From positions 28,104-92,103 of the forward strand of contig LFEY01000007.1 in the NCBI GenBank assembly GCA_001510275.1: a DNA stretch of 64,000 bases, given 5' to 3'. Numbering within the stretch: position 1 is the first letter of the stretch; the number at the start of each line of letters is the position of its first letter. A program made the translations under genes and the position numbers. This document shows positions 34,980 through 43,147 of this stretch, piece by piece. The notes below the pieces were generated by a model. That model was not told the origin of the DNA and did not search any database. It saw only the letters and a list, made by a program, of their open reading frames with translations. This DNA is from Thaumarchaeota archaeon casp-thauma3 (GTDB lineage: Archaea; Thermoproteota; Nitrososphaeria; Nitrososphaerales; Nitrosopumilaceae).

Positions 34980-36335
34980 TTGAAAATTCCGAGAATAATA
35001 TTAGCAGGTGCTACAAGTGGTGTTGGAAAAACATCCATAACATGTTCTATTATTCATGCCTTACAAAGTCGAGGTTATTCAGTTCAACCATTTAAGGTTG
35101 GTCCTGATTACATTGACCCTAGTTATCTATCAAGTATTTCAAAACATGAGACATACAACTTGGATGTTTGGTTGATGGGAAAGAATCAACTTTTGAATAG
35201 TTTTGTCTCTAATTCAAAATCTGATGTATCTGTTATTGAAGGTGTAATGGGCTACTATGATGGTTTTTGTGGAGATTCTAATTATGCAAGCACTCATCAT
35301 GTAGCTTCCATAACAAAATCTCCAGTGCTCTTAGTTTTAGATGCAAGCAAAACTGCTCGCTCTATTGCTGCTACTGCTTTAGGTTTTCAAAAATTTCATA
35401 GAAATTCTCGAATTTCTGGAATAATTCTTAATAAAATTGGTAGTAAAAAGCATGAAATTTTATGTAAAAATGCATTAAAGAAAATCAAAATACCAATTAT
35501 TGGTGTGATCCCAAAAAATCCACTACTAACTTTAGAATCACGACATCTTGGGTTAATTTCAACATTAGATAATAAAACTCTAAAAAATAAGATTGAAAAA
35601 ATTTCAAAAATAATTTCAAAATCTTTAGATATCTATCAAATTATTAAAATTTTAAAAAATACAACTGATCTTCCAAAAAAATCTAAACCTATTCACAAAA
35701 AAACAAAAACTACAATTGCAGTTGCTCTTGATACTTCATTTAATTTTTACTACCAAGATAATCTAGAAGCATTACAACGTGAAGGAGCAACTCTAAAATT
35801 TTTTAGTCCCATTAAAGATAAAAAAATTCCAAAATGTGATGGACTTTACATTGGTGGCGGCTTTCCAGAAGTTTTAGGCAATTTGCTTGAAAAAAATCAA
35901 ACCATGAAAAAAACTATTAAGAAATTAGCTGAAGATAATCTTCCAATTTATGCTGAATGTGGTGGATTGATGTATCTTACAAAATCTATTGTTAATGATA
36001 ACAAAAAACACAAAATGGTTGGTCTATTTGATGCTGAAACTAAAATGACAAATAAAATGAAACTTAATTATACAAAAGGTAAGATTACTGCTAAAACTAC
36101 CATCTCAGAAAAATCACATAATATTCAAGGTCATGAATTTCATTATTCACAATTAGATTCAGTATCTTCTGATTCTAAATTTGCTTATGACTTGGAAATT
36201 GGAGAGGGAATCAAAAAACATCAGGATGGAATGATGGAGTACAATACACTTGCTTCCTATGGCCATCTCTATTTTGATAGTTCAAACTATGCTGAAATTT
36301 TTGTTAAAAATTGCTTAAAGTTCTCAAGAAGATGA
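34980..36335 (+). CDS. cbiA: Cobyrinic acid a,c-diamide synthase
   Basis: A 451-residue glutamine-dependent amidase. The N-terminal ATP-binding domain starts GATSGVGKTSI (10-20) and contains KVGPDYIDPSYL (39-50) and the EGVMGYYDG loop near 87; the C-terminal GATase domain has GGGFPEVLG and the nucleophile Cys near residue 326 in AECGGLMYL. It amidates the a and c side chains. TTG start at 34980; an out-of-frame ATG just upstream is not used. Lysine-rich linker around 190-245 is AT-driven. Confidence 0.92.
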   Translation: MKIPRIILAGATSGVGKTSITCSIIHALQSRGYSVQPFKVGPDYIDPSYLSSISKHETYNLDVWLMGKNQLLNSFVSNSKSDVSVIEGVMGYYDGFCGDSNYASTHHVASITKSPVLLVLDASKTARSIAATALGFQKFHRNSRISGIILNKIGSKKHEILCKNALKKIKIPIIGVIPKNPLLTLESRHLGLISTLDNKTLKNKIEKISKIISKSLDIYQIIKILKNTTDLPKKSKPIHKKTKTTIAVALDTSFNFYYQDNLEALQREGATLKFFSPIKDKKIPKCDGLYIGGGFPEVLGNLLEKNQTMKKTIKKLAEDNLPIYAECGGLMYLTKSIVNDNKKHKMVGLFDAETKMTNKMKLNYTKGKITAKTTISEKSHNIQGHEFHYSQLDSVSSDSKFAYDLEIGEGIKKHQDGMMEYNTLASYGHLYFDSSNYAEIFVKNCLKFSRR

Positions 36336-36965
36336 TTCTACTCTAATTAGCTTGAAAATTGCATTTATTGTAGCAGAGGCTGACGAACTACCTCCTTTTC
36401 TACCTATATTGGTGATAAATGGAACCTCTTCTAACTTTGATAATTCCTCTTTTGACTCTGCAGCACAGATGAATCCTACTGGAATTCCAACAATCAGTGC
36501 AGGCTTGACAATGCCTTCTTTAACCATCTGAATTACTTCTAGAAGAGCAGTAGGCGCATTTCCAATGACTACCACCCCCCCATCAATATCTGATATGGCG
36601 GCTCTCATAGAGACTTGAGAACGTGTTTTTCCTTCCTTTTTTGCCAATTCCATAATTTCTGGATTTGAAATATTACAAACTATATTGTTTCTAAAATCTT
36701 TAGGATTCTGTTTATTCAATCCTCCAATTACTCCATTAACATCAACTACTATACTACAACCATTTCTCAAAGCATTCATACCGCTCTCAATTGCATCTTT
36801 ATGAAAAATTATTTTATTTTTATCTGCAAAATCAAAATCTGCTGTTGAATGAATGATTCTTCTAACAATAGGCCACTCTTTTTCATTATATTGATGTGTA
36901 CCAATTTCATCTTCAATCATCTGCATACTTGAATCTTCAATTGATTGACCTTTTTTAGTTTGCAT
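36324..36965 (-). CDS. cbiC: Cobalt-precorrin-8X methylmutase
   Basis: A 213-residue CbiC/CobH enzyme moving the methyl from C11 to C12 to give cobyrinic acid. VRRIIHSTADFDFAD near residues 34-48 holds the catalytic His43-equivalent; GNAPTALLEV (about 137-146) and GIPVGFICAAESKEEL (about 160-175) are family signatures. It overlaps the upstream cbiX by 11 bases and cbiA (opposite strand) by 12. Confidence 0.95.
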   Translation of the reverse strand: MQTKKGQSIEDSSMQMIEDEIGTHQYNEKEWPIVRRIIHSTADFDFADKNKIIFHKDAIESGMNALRNGCSIVVDVNGVIGGLNKQNPKDFRNNIVCNISNPEIMELAKKEGKTRSQVSMRAAISDIDGGVVVIGNAPTALLEVIQMVKEGIVKPALIVGIPVGFICAAESKEELSKLEEVPFITNIGRKGGSSSASATINAIFKLIRVESSS

Positions 36966-37707
36966 CTTCTACCTCTTTTGCTCTCTCCATTACCAAATCT
37001 ATCATTTTTTGATCTGTCCCTAAATGTTTTGTAATGTATGTTTTTTTCAAATTAGAATTTTTAAGTGCTGGTATCAAGTCATTATTGATGTCAGTTTTTA
37101 CATGCGCTCCTTCATGAAGGAAATAAAAAACAATTATTAGAACTTCGGGATTATCTTTTTCACATTTTTTTATCCCTTCAAAAATGTCTGGTTGTTCTAT
37201 TTCTAACCAACATCTACTCACATTTCTATAGGAATCTTCTAGTTCATTTACTATGTAGTTTAGTGACATTTGTGCATTAGGATCTTTGCTACCATGTCCA
37301 ATAATCATTACATCTACATCTTTTTTTGGAAGAGTTATTTGATTTTCTTTGAGTGTTGTAGATATTCTATTTTCAACTATATCCACTAATGTTTTGTGCA
37401 TGCTCATTGGTTTTGTAACAACAAATTTTACCTTGGTATCTTTTTGGAACTTCATTACATCTGTGACTGCGTTTTTTACTTTTTTACCCGGATACAAAAA
37501 GTAAGGAACTATAGTTAACGAATCAATATCTTCTTTGAGACATTTAGTAATCCCATCTTCAATATATGGTGGTTCTACCTCTAGAAAACAAAAATCAGTG
37601 AATACATAGTCTCCTTTTGCCTTAATTCCCTCACAAATAGTCTCTAATTCTTCAGAGGCCTCTCTTTCTCTACTTCCTCTGTCAATAAGTAATAATCCCC
37701 GCTTCAA
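36955..37707 (-). CDS. cbiX: Sirohydrochlorin cobaltochelatase, tandem-domain CbiX
   Basis: A 250-residue protein made of two CbiX halves. The C-terminal half keeps both metal-binding histidines: His138 in IIGHGSKD and His202 in HEGAHVKTD. In the N-terminal half these positions are Arg10 (IDRGSRE) and Lys76 (PGKKVKN), so only the second half should insert cobalt. Archaea often carry the single-domain CbiXS; two-domain CbiX of bacilli is usually active in the N-terminal half, so the arrangement here resembles CbiK/HemH. Start TTG 37707, overlapping the cbiG stop by four bases. Confidence 0.85.
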   Translation of the reverse strand: MKRGLLLIDRGSREREASEELETICEGIKAKGDYVFTDFCFLEVEPPYIEDGITKCLKEDIDSLTIVPYFLYPGKKVKNAVTDVMKFQKDTKVKFVVTKPMSMHKTLVDIVENRISTTLKENQITLPKKDVDVMIIGHGSKDPNAQMSLNYIVNELEDSYRNVSRCWLEIEQPDIFEGIKKCEKDNPEVLIIVFYFLHEGAHVKTDINNDLIPALKNSNLKKTYITKHLGTDQKMIDLVMERAKEVEDAN

Positions 37708-38756
37708 TTCATAATCCTCGCTATGGCTATAGTCAAATTTGGTGGGAATTTTTGCTTTTCTACAATCAATTCTCCTCCAGAAACCTTGATGGCTGCAGCT
37801 TCAGATACACTTGCAGTTCCTTCAAATGCTTTTACAGTCTCTGATGGATTTGGAGTAGAAATCTCAGCTAAATCCTCTTTGTTTACATATTCTACAGGAA
37901 TTCCCATTTCATTTCCAATGTCTATTAATCCTTGAACATCTTGTGGTTTTTTTATTGATACTAGTTTTGCAATAGATTTTGAGCTAAGTTTGAATTTTTC
38001 TAAACAACTTTCAATTCCATCTTTGATTGTTTCTTTTGAAGTATCCCAATGTAATCCAATACCAATTACTAAACTTGGAGGACGATATATTACAGATTCT
38101 TTATTCAAATCCTCATCAATAATTCTATCAGAAATTATAAGACATGCTTTAGAACTTGATTTTTTTAAATCATCTAAACTATCATAAATTGATACATTTT
38201 TTGGTAATTCCTTATACCAATTTTTTTTACCTATTTCTTGAAAAATACCAATGGGTTCTTCATTTATCATATGTGCACTAATTTTAGTTACAGTAGAATC
38301 ATCATCAATTTTCCAATTAAATTCTCTTCCTACGAGATCTACTGCAATAGTTTTGTTAACATCAGCTGCAGTAGTTATTACTGCTACAGCACCCAATTTT
38401 TCTGCAATTTCTCGAGTCAGCTCATTAGCTCCCCCAATATGTCCTGATAATACACTTATTACAAAATTTGTTTTATCATCAATTACAATTACAGCTGGAT
38501 CTGTCTTTTTGTCTTTCAAATATGGTGCAATTAATCGAATTACTGCACCTAAAGAAAATAAGCACACTAATGCATTACTATTTTTAAAAAGTTCAATAAT
38601 TTTCTCTGATGTAGGCTCAGAGTACCATGTTATGTTGTTACCCTCATTTGAGAATTTAGCGGGTGCAAAAATACTCCAATCAGGAAATAACTCCTTTAGA
38701 TTTTGTCCTATTTTGACTCCATTTTTGGTAATTGCAAGTACTACAGTTTTTTCCAT
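37704..38756 (-). CDS. cbiG: Cobalt-precorrin-5A hydrolase
   Basis: 350 residues from ATG 38756 (TTG 38762 is an alternative two codons earlier). The protein shows the CbiG middle motif LFSLGAVIRLIAPYLKDKK, the VVIDD strand and LSGHIGGANELTREIA, and the C-terminal CbiG/CobE domain begins with VIGIGLHWDTSKETI (near 225) and SEAAAIKVSGGELIV. It opens the delta-lactone releasing acetaldehyde, a step unique to the anaerobic pathway. It lies 31 bases after cbiD. Confidence 0.92.
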   Translation of the reverse strand: MEKTVVLAITKNGVKIGQNLKELFPDWSIFAPAKFSNEGNNITWYSEPTSEKIIELFKNSNALVCLFSLGAVIRLIAPYLKDKKTDPAVIVIDDKTNFVISVLSGHIGGANELTREIAEKLGAVAVITTAADVNKTIAVDLVGREFNWKIDDDSTVTKISAHMINEEPIGIFQEIGKKNWYKELPKNVSIYDSLDDLKKSSSKACLIISDRIIDEDLNKESVIYRPPSLVIGIGLHWDTSKETIKDGIESCLEKFKLSSKSIAKLVSIKKPQDVQGLIDIGNEMGIPVEYVNKEDLAEISTPNPSETVKAFEGTASVSEAAAIKVSGGELIVEKQKFPPNLTIAIARIMN

Positions 38757-38787
38757 AATCAAACCCTTCTAAATTTAATAAAATACC

Positions 38788-39876
38788 TTACTCTTCTGAT
38801 TTTCTACCCAGAATCTTTCCATCAAAATCAAACAATATTACATCAATTGGAACTTTTTCCTCACAGTGTTTTCTCATGTGTTTATAGGTTTCACTACAAA
38901 TTAAATCAAAAAATCCCTTTACATTATTTTCTTGAATTATTTCAGAAACATGTCTTGCTGTATTTGCTTTTTTAATACTTTCAATTACTGTTTCTTCTGC
39001 ATTAGAATTTCTTGCCAATTCTGCTAAAAAACTCATGTCTACTTTTGAACCTTTTACATGAGTTTGTTTTACACCTACGGCCATCTTTGCAAGTTTTCCA
39101 ATAAAACCAACGACATATGCTTTTCTGATATTTTTTTTACCACACTGTTGAATTGTATATCCTGAAAAATCACCCATCTGCACAAAACAATGCTCTGGCA
39201 AATCAACTATCTTCTTTGCAAAATCCTCACTTCTTCCACCTGTTGTTAGTACCACTGTATCGTTTCCCATTGCAATTGCTACATCCAAATTCTGTCTAAT
39301 TGAGGCTGCATAAGATGCTGTAGAAAATGGAATAACAATTCCACTAGTTCCTAAAATAGAAATTCCATTCTTAATTCCTAATCTTGGATTATCTGTTTTT
39401 GGTCCTAGTTCTCTTCCCTTAGGAACTGAGATCACAACTCTAATTCCATTTTTTACGAGAATTTTTTCTCCAACCACTCTTAAATTCTCAACAATCATTT
39501 TTTTGGGAACTGGATTAATTGCGGCTTTGTTAATTTCTAAACCTAAACCCGGCTTAGTAACTATACCCACTCCTTCTCCACCATCAATATCAATCTCATT
39601 TACTTTTTCTGTAAATGATAGTTCAACTATAATTTCTGCACCATGAGTAACATCAGGATCATCCCCCCCATCTTTAATTACAGAGCATTTTGCTTTGTTT
39701 GATTCAAATTCACAAGAATGTACTGGAATCTGAATTAAAGTTCCTTTAGGTAATACAATATCTACATTTTCTGTTTTTTGCTGATTAATTATTGATAATA
39801 ATGCAGCTTTAGCTGCAGCAGTTGCTGAGCTTCCAGTAGTATAACCTGTTCTTAGATTTGTCTTTTTTTCTTCCAC
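38788..39876 (-). CDS. cbiD: Cobalt-precorrin-5B C1-methyltransferase
   Basis: A 362-residue CbiD. The N-terminal LRTGYTTGSSATAAAKAALL (8-27), VIKDGGDDPDVTHGAEI near 66-82 and GTSGIVIPFSTASYAASIRQ near 175-194 are family signatures. It belongs to the anaerobic pathway. Start GTG 39876. It leads the cbiD-cbiG-cbiX-cbiC transcript and diverges from the 39971 gene. Confidence 0.95.
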   Translation of the reverse strand: MEEKKTNLRTGYTTGSSATAAAKAALLSIINQQKTENVDIVLPKGTLIQIPVHSCEFESNKAKCSVIKDGGDDPDVTHGAEIIVELSFTEKVNEIDIDGGEGVGIVTKPGLGLEINKAAINPVPKKMIVENLRVVGEKILVKNGIRVVISVPKGRELGPKTDNPRLGIKNGISILGTSGIVIPFSTASYAASIRQNLDVAIAMGNDTVVLTTGGRSEDFAKKIVDLPEHCFVQMGDFSGYTIQQCGKKNIRKAYVVGFIGKLAKMAVGVKQTHVKGSKVDMSFLAELARNSNAEETVIESIKKANTARHVSEIIQENNVKGFFDLICSETYKHMRKHCEEKVPIDVILFDFDGKILGRKSEE

Positions 39877-39940
39877 ATCTGCTATATTCGTTTTACTGTA
39901 TTAATTCTTGTTTGCTTGATGTTTAAAATCTTCTAAATAG

Positions 39941-39950
39941 ATTTAAAATT
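39941..39950 (+). promoter_or_regulatory. TATA box for the 39971 gene
   Basis: ATTTAAAATT is centred 25-26 bases before ATG 39971, as for other leaderless genes in this window. Confidence 0.45.
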
Positions 39951-39970
39951 AAAAATAACTTGAGATTTCT

Positions 39971-40840
39971 ATGGTTAAAAGTAATCAGATTGTTGTTATT
40001 GGAGCAAGTGGATTTGTTGCAAGAAATCTCAGAAAATATTTGTCTGAAAAAAACATCAAGCTAATTTCAATATCACGAAATGACTTTAAACAATTTAAAA
40101 ATGAGCTAAAAATTGTTTCAAAAAATTATGATGAAAAAATCATTCTTCCAAAAATTAAAAATTCAGATGCATTGATTCATCTTGTTGGAATCGGAAAACA
40201 ATCTATCACAGCTAATTATGATATGGTAAATGTTGAATTTACAAAACATATTGTAAATTTAAGTAAAAAAGCAAAAATTAATAAATTTATTTTTATAAGT
40301 GGTCTTGGCGTTTCTTTAAATACTTCATTAGGATATTTTATTTCTAAATATAGAGCAGAACAACTAATTGTAAATTCTGGATTAAATTATACAATTTTTA
40401 GACCTTCCTATATTGTTGGAAAAAATGATCTATTTACAAAATACCTAAAAAAACAAATTAAGAAAGGTAAAATTGAAATTCCAGGATCTGGAACTTATTC
40501 AATTCAACCAATCTACATTAATGATGTCGTGCAAATTCTTCTTCAATCAACTCTTCAAATAAAATTTAAAAATAAAATTATTGATCTTGTTGGTCCGGAT
40601 TACATTACTTTTGAACAATATGTTAAACTTTTTTTTAAAGGAACTAAAACAAACATCAAAAAAATTAATCTAGAAGATGTTTATCATACTGCAATAACTA
40701 ATTCAAAATCTGATTTTGGAGTTGATGATCTCAACATCTTAATTGGTAATTTTAAAGGAAATCATAATAAATTAAGAAAAATTACTGAAATGAAATTTCA
40801 ATCAATTATTGAATTGTTAAAGTCCGGCAGATTGCTTTAA
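39971..40840 (+). CDS. Atypical SDR, NDUFA9-like NAD(P)-binding protein
   Basis: A 289-residue extended/atypical SDR. The glycine motif is [12 protein letters not shown] (9-20); SGLGVSLN near 107 and [10 protein letters not shown] near 119 stand at the Ser and Tyr-x3-Lys positions, here Y-x3-K is FISKY-like and shifted; [11 protein letters not shown] near 139 is the usual substrate-domain motif. It resembles complex I NDUFA9-type and NmrA-like proteins. AT-rich, with high Asn/Lys/Ile. The substrate is unknown. Overlaps the convergent metK by 24 bases. Confidence 0.8.
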   Translation: MVKSNQIVVIGASGFVARNLRKYLSEKNIKLISISRNDFKQFKNELKIVSKNYDEKIILPKIKNSDALIHLVGIGKQSITANYDMVNVEFTKHIVNLSKKAKINKFIFISGLGVSLNTSLGYFISKYRAEQLIVNSGLNYTIFRPSYIVGKNDLFTKYLKKQIKKGKIEIPGSGTYSIQPIYINDVVQILLQSTLQIKFKNKIIDLVGPDYITFEQYVKLFFKGTKTNIKKINLEDVYHTAITNSKSDFGVDDLNILIGNFKGNHNKLRKITEMKFQSIIELLKSGRLL

Positions 40841-41983
40841 TATTTCTGCCTTGTCTGTTTTTTCCCAAGTAAATTCTGGTTCATTTCTTCCAAAATGACC
40901 ATATGATGCGGTTTTTTTGTAAATTGGTCTCTTCAAATCTAATTGTGAGATTATTCCTGATGGTTTCATATCAAAATTCTTTCTAACTAGATCTTCAATC
41001 TGATTTTCTGGAATTTTATTTGTTCCAAATGTATTAACATAAAGTGATACTGGTTCAGCTACTCCTATTGCATATGCAAGTTGTACCTCACATCTATCAG
41101 CTAATCCAGATGCAACAAGATTTTTTGCAATGTATCTGCACATATAACTTGCAGATCTATCTACCTTGGAAGGATCTTTTCCTGAGAAAGCTCCACCCCC
41201 ATGTCTTCCAAACCCACCATAAGTATCAACAATAATTTTTCTTCCTGTCAAACCGGCATCTCCATGTGGACCACCAATTACAAATTTTCCAGTAGGATTT
41301 ATGTGAATTTTAATTTCATCATTCCAAAGATTTCCTAAAACTGGTTTGATTACTTTATCAATAATTTCTCTTGAAATCTCCTCTTGAGATATCTCTGGTG
41401 CATGTTGTGTTGAAACTACAACTGTTTCAATCTTAGTTGGTCTATTATCTTCATATCTTATAGAAACTTGTGTTTTTCCATCAGGTCTTACCCAAGAAAG
41501 AATATTATTTTTTCTCACTTCAGTTAGTTTTTGTGCAAGTTTCTGTGCAAGTAAAATTGGCATTGGCATAAGCTCTTCTGTTTCATTTGATGCATATCCA
41601 AACATTAATCCTTGATCACCTGCACCTTGTTCTTTCTCTTCAGTAGCTGTAACACCTTGACTGATATCTGGACTTTGAGCATGAAGACGTAATGTTACCT
41701 CACAAGATTCCGTATCAAACATCAAATCTTTATCATTATATCCAATGTCTCGAATAGTTTTTCTAACAAGTTCTTCTTGATCTTTTTTATCAAAATTTGC
41801 TTTAGATGTAACTTCACCTGCAACTGCTACAAAATCTGTGGTAACCATTGTTTCAACTGCTACTCTTGATTCTGGATCTTGTCTGAGAAATTCATCTAAG
41901 AATGCATCAGAAATATTATCACATATCTTATCTGGGTGTCCTTCTGTTACTGATTCTGATGTAAATAGAAAATTACTAGTCAT
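40817..41983 (-). CDS. metK: S-adenosylmethionine synthetase, bacterial/eukaryotic type
   Basis: A 388-residue methionine adenosyltransferase. [20 protein letters not shown] (8-27), [12 protein letters not shown] (about 121-132), [20 protein letters not shown] (about 253-272) and the P-loop-like [17 protein letters not shown] (about 276-292) are those of bacterial MetK, not of the divergent archaeal-type MAT most archaea carry. It supplies SAM, needed among others by the cobalamin methyltransferases here. It starts 14 bases after the lsm stop. Confidence 0.96.
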   Translation of the reverse strand: MTSNFLFTSESVTEGHPDKICDNISDAFLDEFLRQDPESRVAVETMVTTDFVAVAGEVTSKANFDKKDQEELVRKTIRDIGYNDKDLMFDTESCEVTLRLHAQSPDISQGVTATEEKEQGAGDQGLMFGYASNETEELMPMPILLAQKLAQKLTEVRKNNILSWVRPDGKTQVSIRYEDNRPTKIETVVVSTQHAPEISQEEISREIIDKVIKPVLGNLWNDEIKIHINPTGKFVIGGPHGDAGLTGRKIIVDTYGGFGRHGGGAFSGKDPSKVDRSASYMCRYIAKNLVASGLADRCEVQLAYAIGVAEPVSLYVNTFGTNKIPENQIEDLVRKNFDMKPSGIISQLDLKRPIYKKTASYGHFGRNEPEFTWEKTDKAEILKQSAGL

Positions 41984-41997
41984 AAGACCACTACTAA

Positions 41998-42243
41998 CTA
42001 GAGATCATTTTCTAGTTTGATAAATAACACATTATTGCCTCTTACAATCACTCTTCCGTAATTTGCAATTGTTTTACCATCATGTAGTTCTTCAGCATCA
42101 GTCATAATCAAATTCATGTATGAATCAACATTATCCATTTTTCCTTTGTATTCTACTTCGTTTTTCAGTCTTACAGTAACTTTCTTTTTGGTACTTTTTT
42201 GAAGAGTTGTTAAAGGTCTTTTTGCACTATTTGGTTGAGACAC
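41998..42243 (-). CDS. Sm-like RNA-binding protein (LSm)
   Basis: An 81-residue Sm-fold protein. Sm1 is [20 protein letters not shown] with [13 protein letters not shown] (about 20-53), and Sm2 is [15 protein letters not shown] (about 63-77). Archaeal LSm proteins form heptameric rings binding U-rich RNA. Start GTG 42243. Upstream of metK on the same strand with 14 bases between, so probably cotranscribed. Confidence 0.92.
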   Translation of the reverse strand: MSQPNSAKRPLTTLQKSTKKKVTVRLKNEVEYKGKMDNVDSYMNLIMTDAEELHDGKTIANYGRVIVRGNNVLFIKLENDL

Positions 42244-42351
42244 TAATTGTTCACTTGTCTTGCAACCTTTTTCTCTGGAATAAAAGCCTTGCCTCCTTTG
42301 TAAAAATTGAAATTCCTTAAATTTTTTCTTTTTTTTCTAATAATTATACAA

Positions 42352-43011
42352 ATGATCTTTACTGGCTTACAAAAATTGGATGAATTCTTGTCAGGAGGAA
42401 TTCCTAATGGTGTGATTGTAGATATTTTTGGTGCAAATGGTACAGGCAAAACTCAGCTATTACTACAATTGTCAGTAAATTCAATTAAAAATGGTGGGAA
42501 AGTTCTGTATTTAGATACAACAGGTGAATTCAGACCTGAACGAATACTGGAAATTCAAAAACAATCTGAAAAACAGTTCAATTTTTTAGAACAAATTACA
42601 GTATCTAGAATAACAAACACCTCAGAACAAATAAAATCTATAAAAAATTTTGAAAGTAGTAATTTTTCTTTAATTGTAATTGATAATATAACTGATTTAT
42701 TTTCTTATGAATATAAAAGAGATGAATCTACTTTTGAAAAAAATTCATTATTTATGAAATACATGTATGAATTATCAAAATTTGCAATTACAAAAAAAAT
42801 TCCTATTGTTGTTACTAATATGATTCGAACTATAGAAGGTAAAGAAGTAGAAAACATGAAAAGTGCTATTGATCCTTTCACTCATATCAAAATTCAACTT
42901 TCTAAAAACTCATCAAAATTTAAAGGAACAATTTACTGGGCTCAAAACAAAGAATACTTTTCTTACAAAATACTTGTTTCAGGATTATCTGATTATACTG
43001 AAGATATTTAA
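42352..43011 (+). CDS. RadA/RadB-like recombinase family ATPase
   Basis: 219 residues from ATG 42352. It has Walker A FGANGTGKTQLLLQL (about 27-41), LYLDTTGEFRPERI (about 57-70) and Walker B LIVIDNITDLFS (about 103-114), and lacks the N-terminal DNA-binding domain of RadA, as in RadB-type paralogues. The ORF stays open upstream to 42307, but that part is a low-complexity Phe/Leu/Ile string lying over a TATA-like CTTAAATTTT (42316-42325), so I reject it. Role in recombination or KaiC-like regulation is inferred. Confidence 0.82.
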   Translation: MIFTGLQKLDEFLSGGIPNGVIVDIFGANGTGKTQLLLQLSVNSIKNGGKVLYLDTTGEFRPERILEIQKQSEKQFNFLEQITVSRITNTSEQIKSIKNFESSNFSLIVIDNITDLFSYEYKRDESTFEKNSLFMKYMYELSKFAITKKIPIVVTNMIRTIEGKEVENMKSAIDPFTHIKIQLSKNSSKFKGTIYWAQNKEYFSYKILVSGLSDYTEDI

Positions 43012-43033
43012 CGGTCAATCATGAAGTTTACCA

Positions 43034-43147
43034 ATGGCAGCAATTTATGATTTAATTCCAATAATTACTTTAGTTTTATTTGCACTTGGATTAGTAGGTA
43101 TAATGATTTATGAAAGATCAAGATCAAAAGACAAATCAGATTCTTGA
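43034..43147 (+). CDS. 37-residue single-pass membrane microprotein
   Basis: From ATG 43034 to TGA 43145-43147. The sequence has a short acidic N-terminus (AAIYD), a 20-residue hydrophobic helix with a Gly-rich core (LVLFALGLVGIMIY) and a basic Ser/Arg/Lys/Asp tail (ERSRSKDKSDS), which predicts an inward tail. It sits between the RadB-like gene (22 bases) and the helicase, overlapping the helicase start by 38 bases. Function unknown. The composition is convincing for a real membrane peptide, but conservation must decide. Confidence 0.5.
   Translation: MAAIYDLIPIITLVLFALGLVGIMIYERSRSKDKSDS

Noticed and set aside
38251..38772. A 173-codon plus-strand ORF opposite cbiG
   Set aside because: It is antisense to the well-supported cbiG, has biased serine/isoleucine composition and no own promoter.
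42307..42351. Hydrophobic N-terminal extension of the RadB-like protein
   Set aside because: T-rich low-complexity sequence overlapping a TATA-like element; family members start near MIFTGL.
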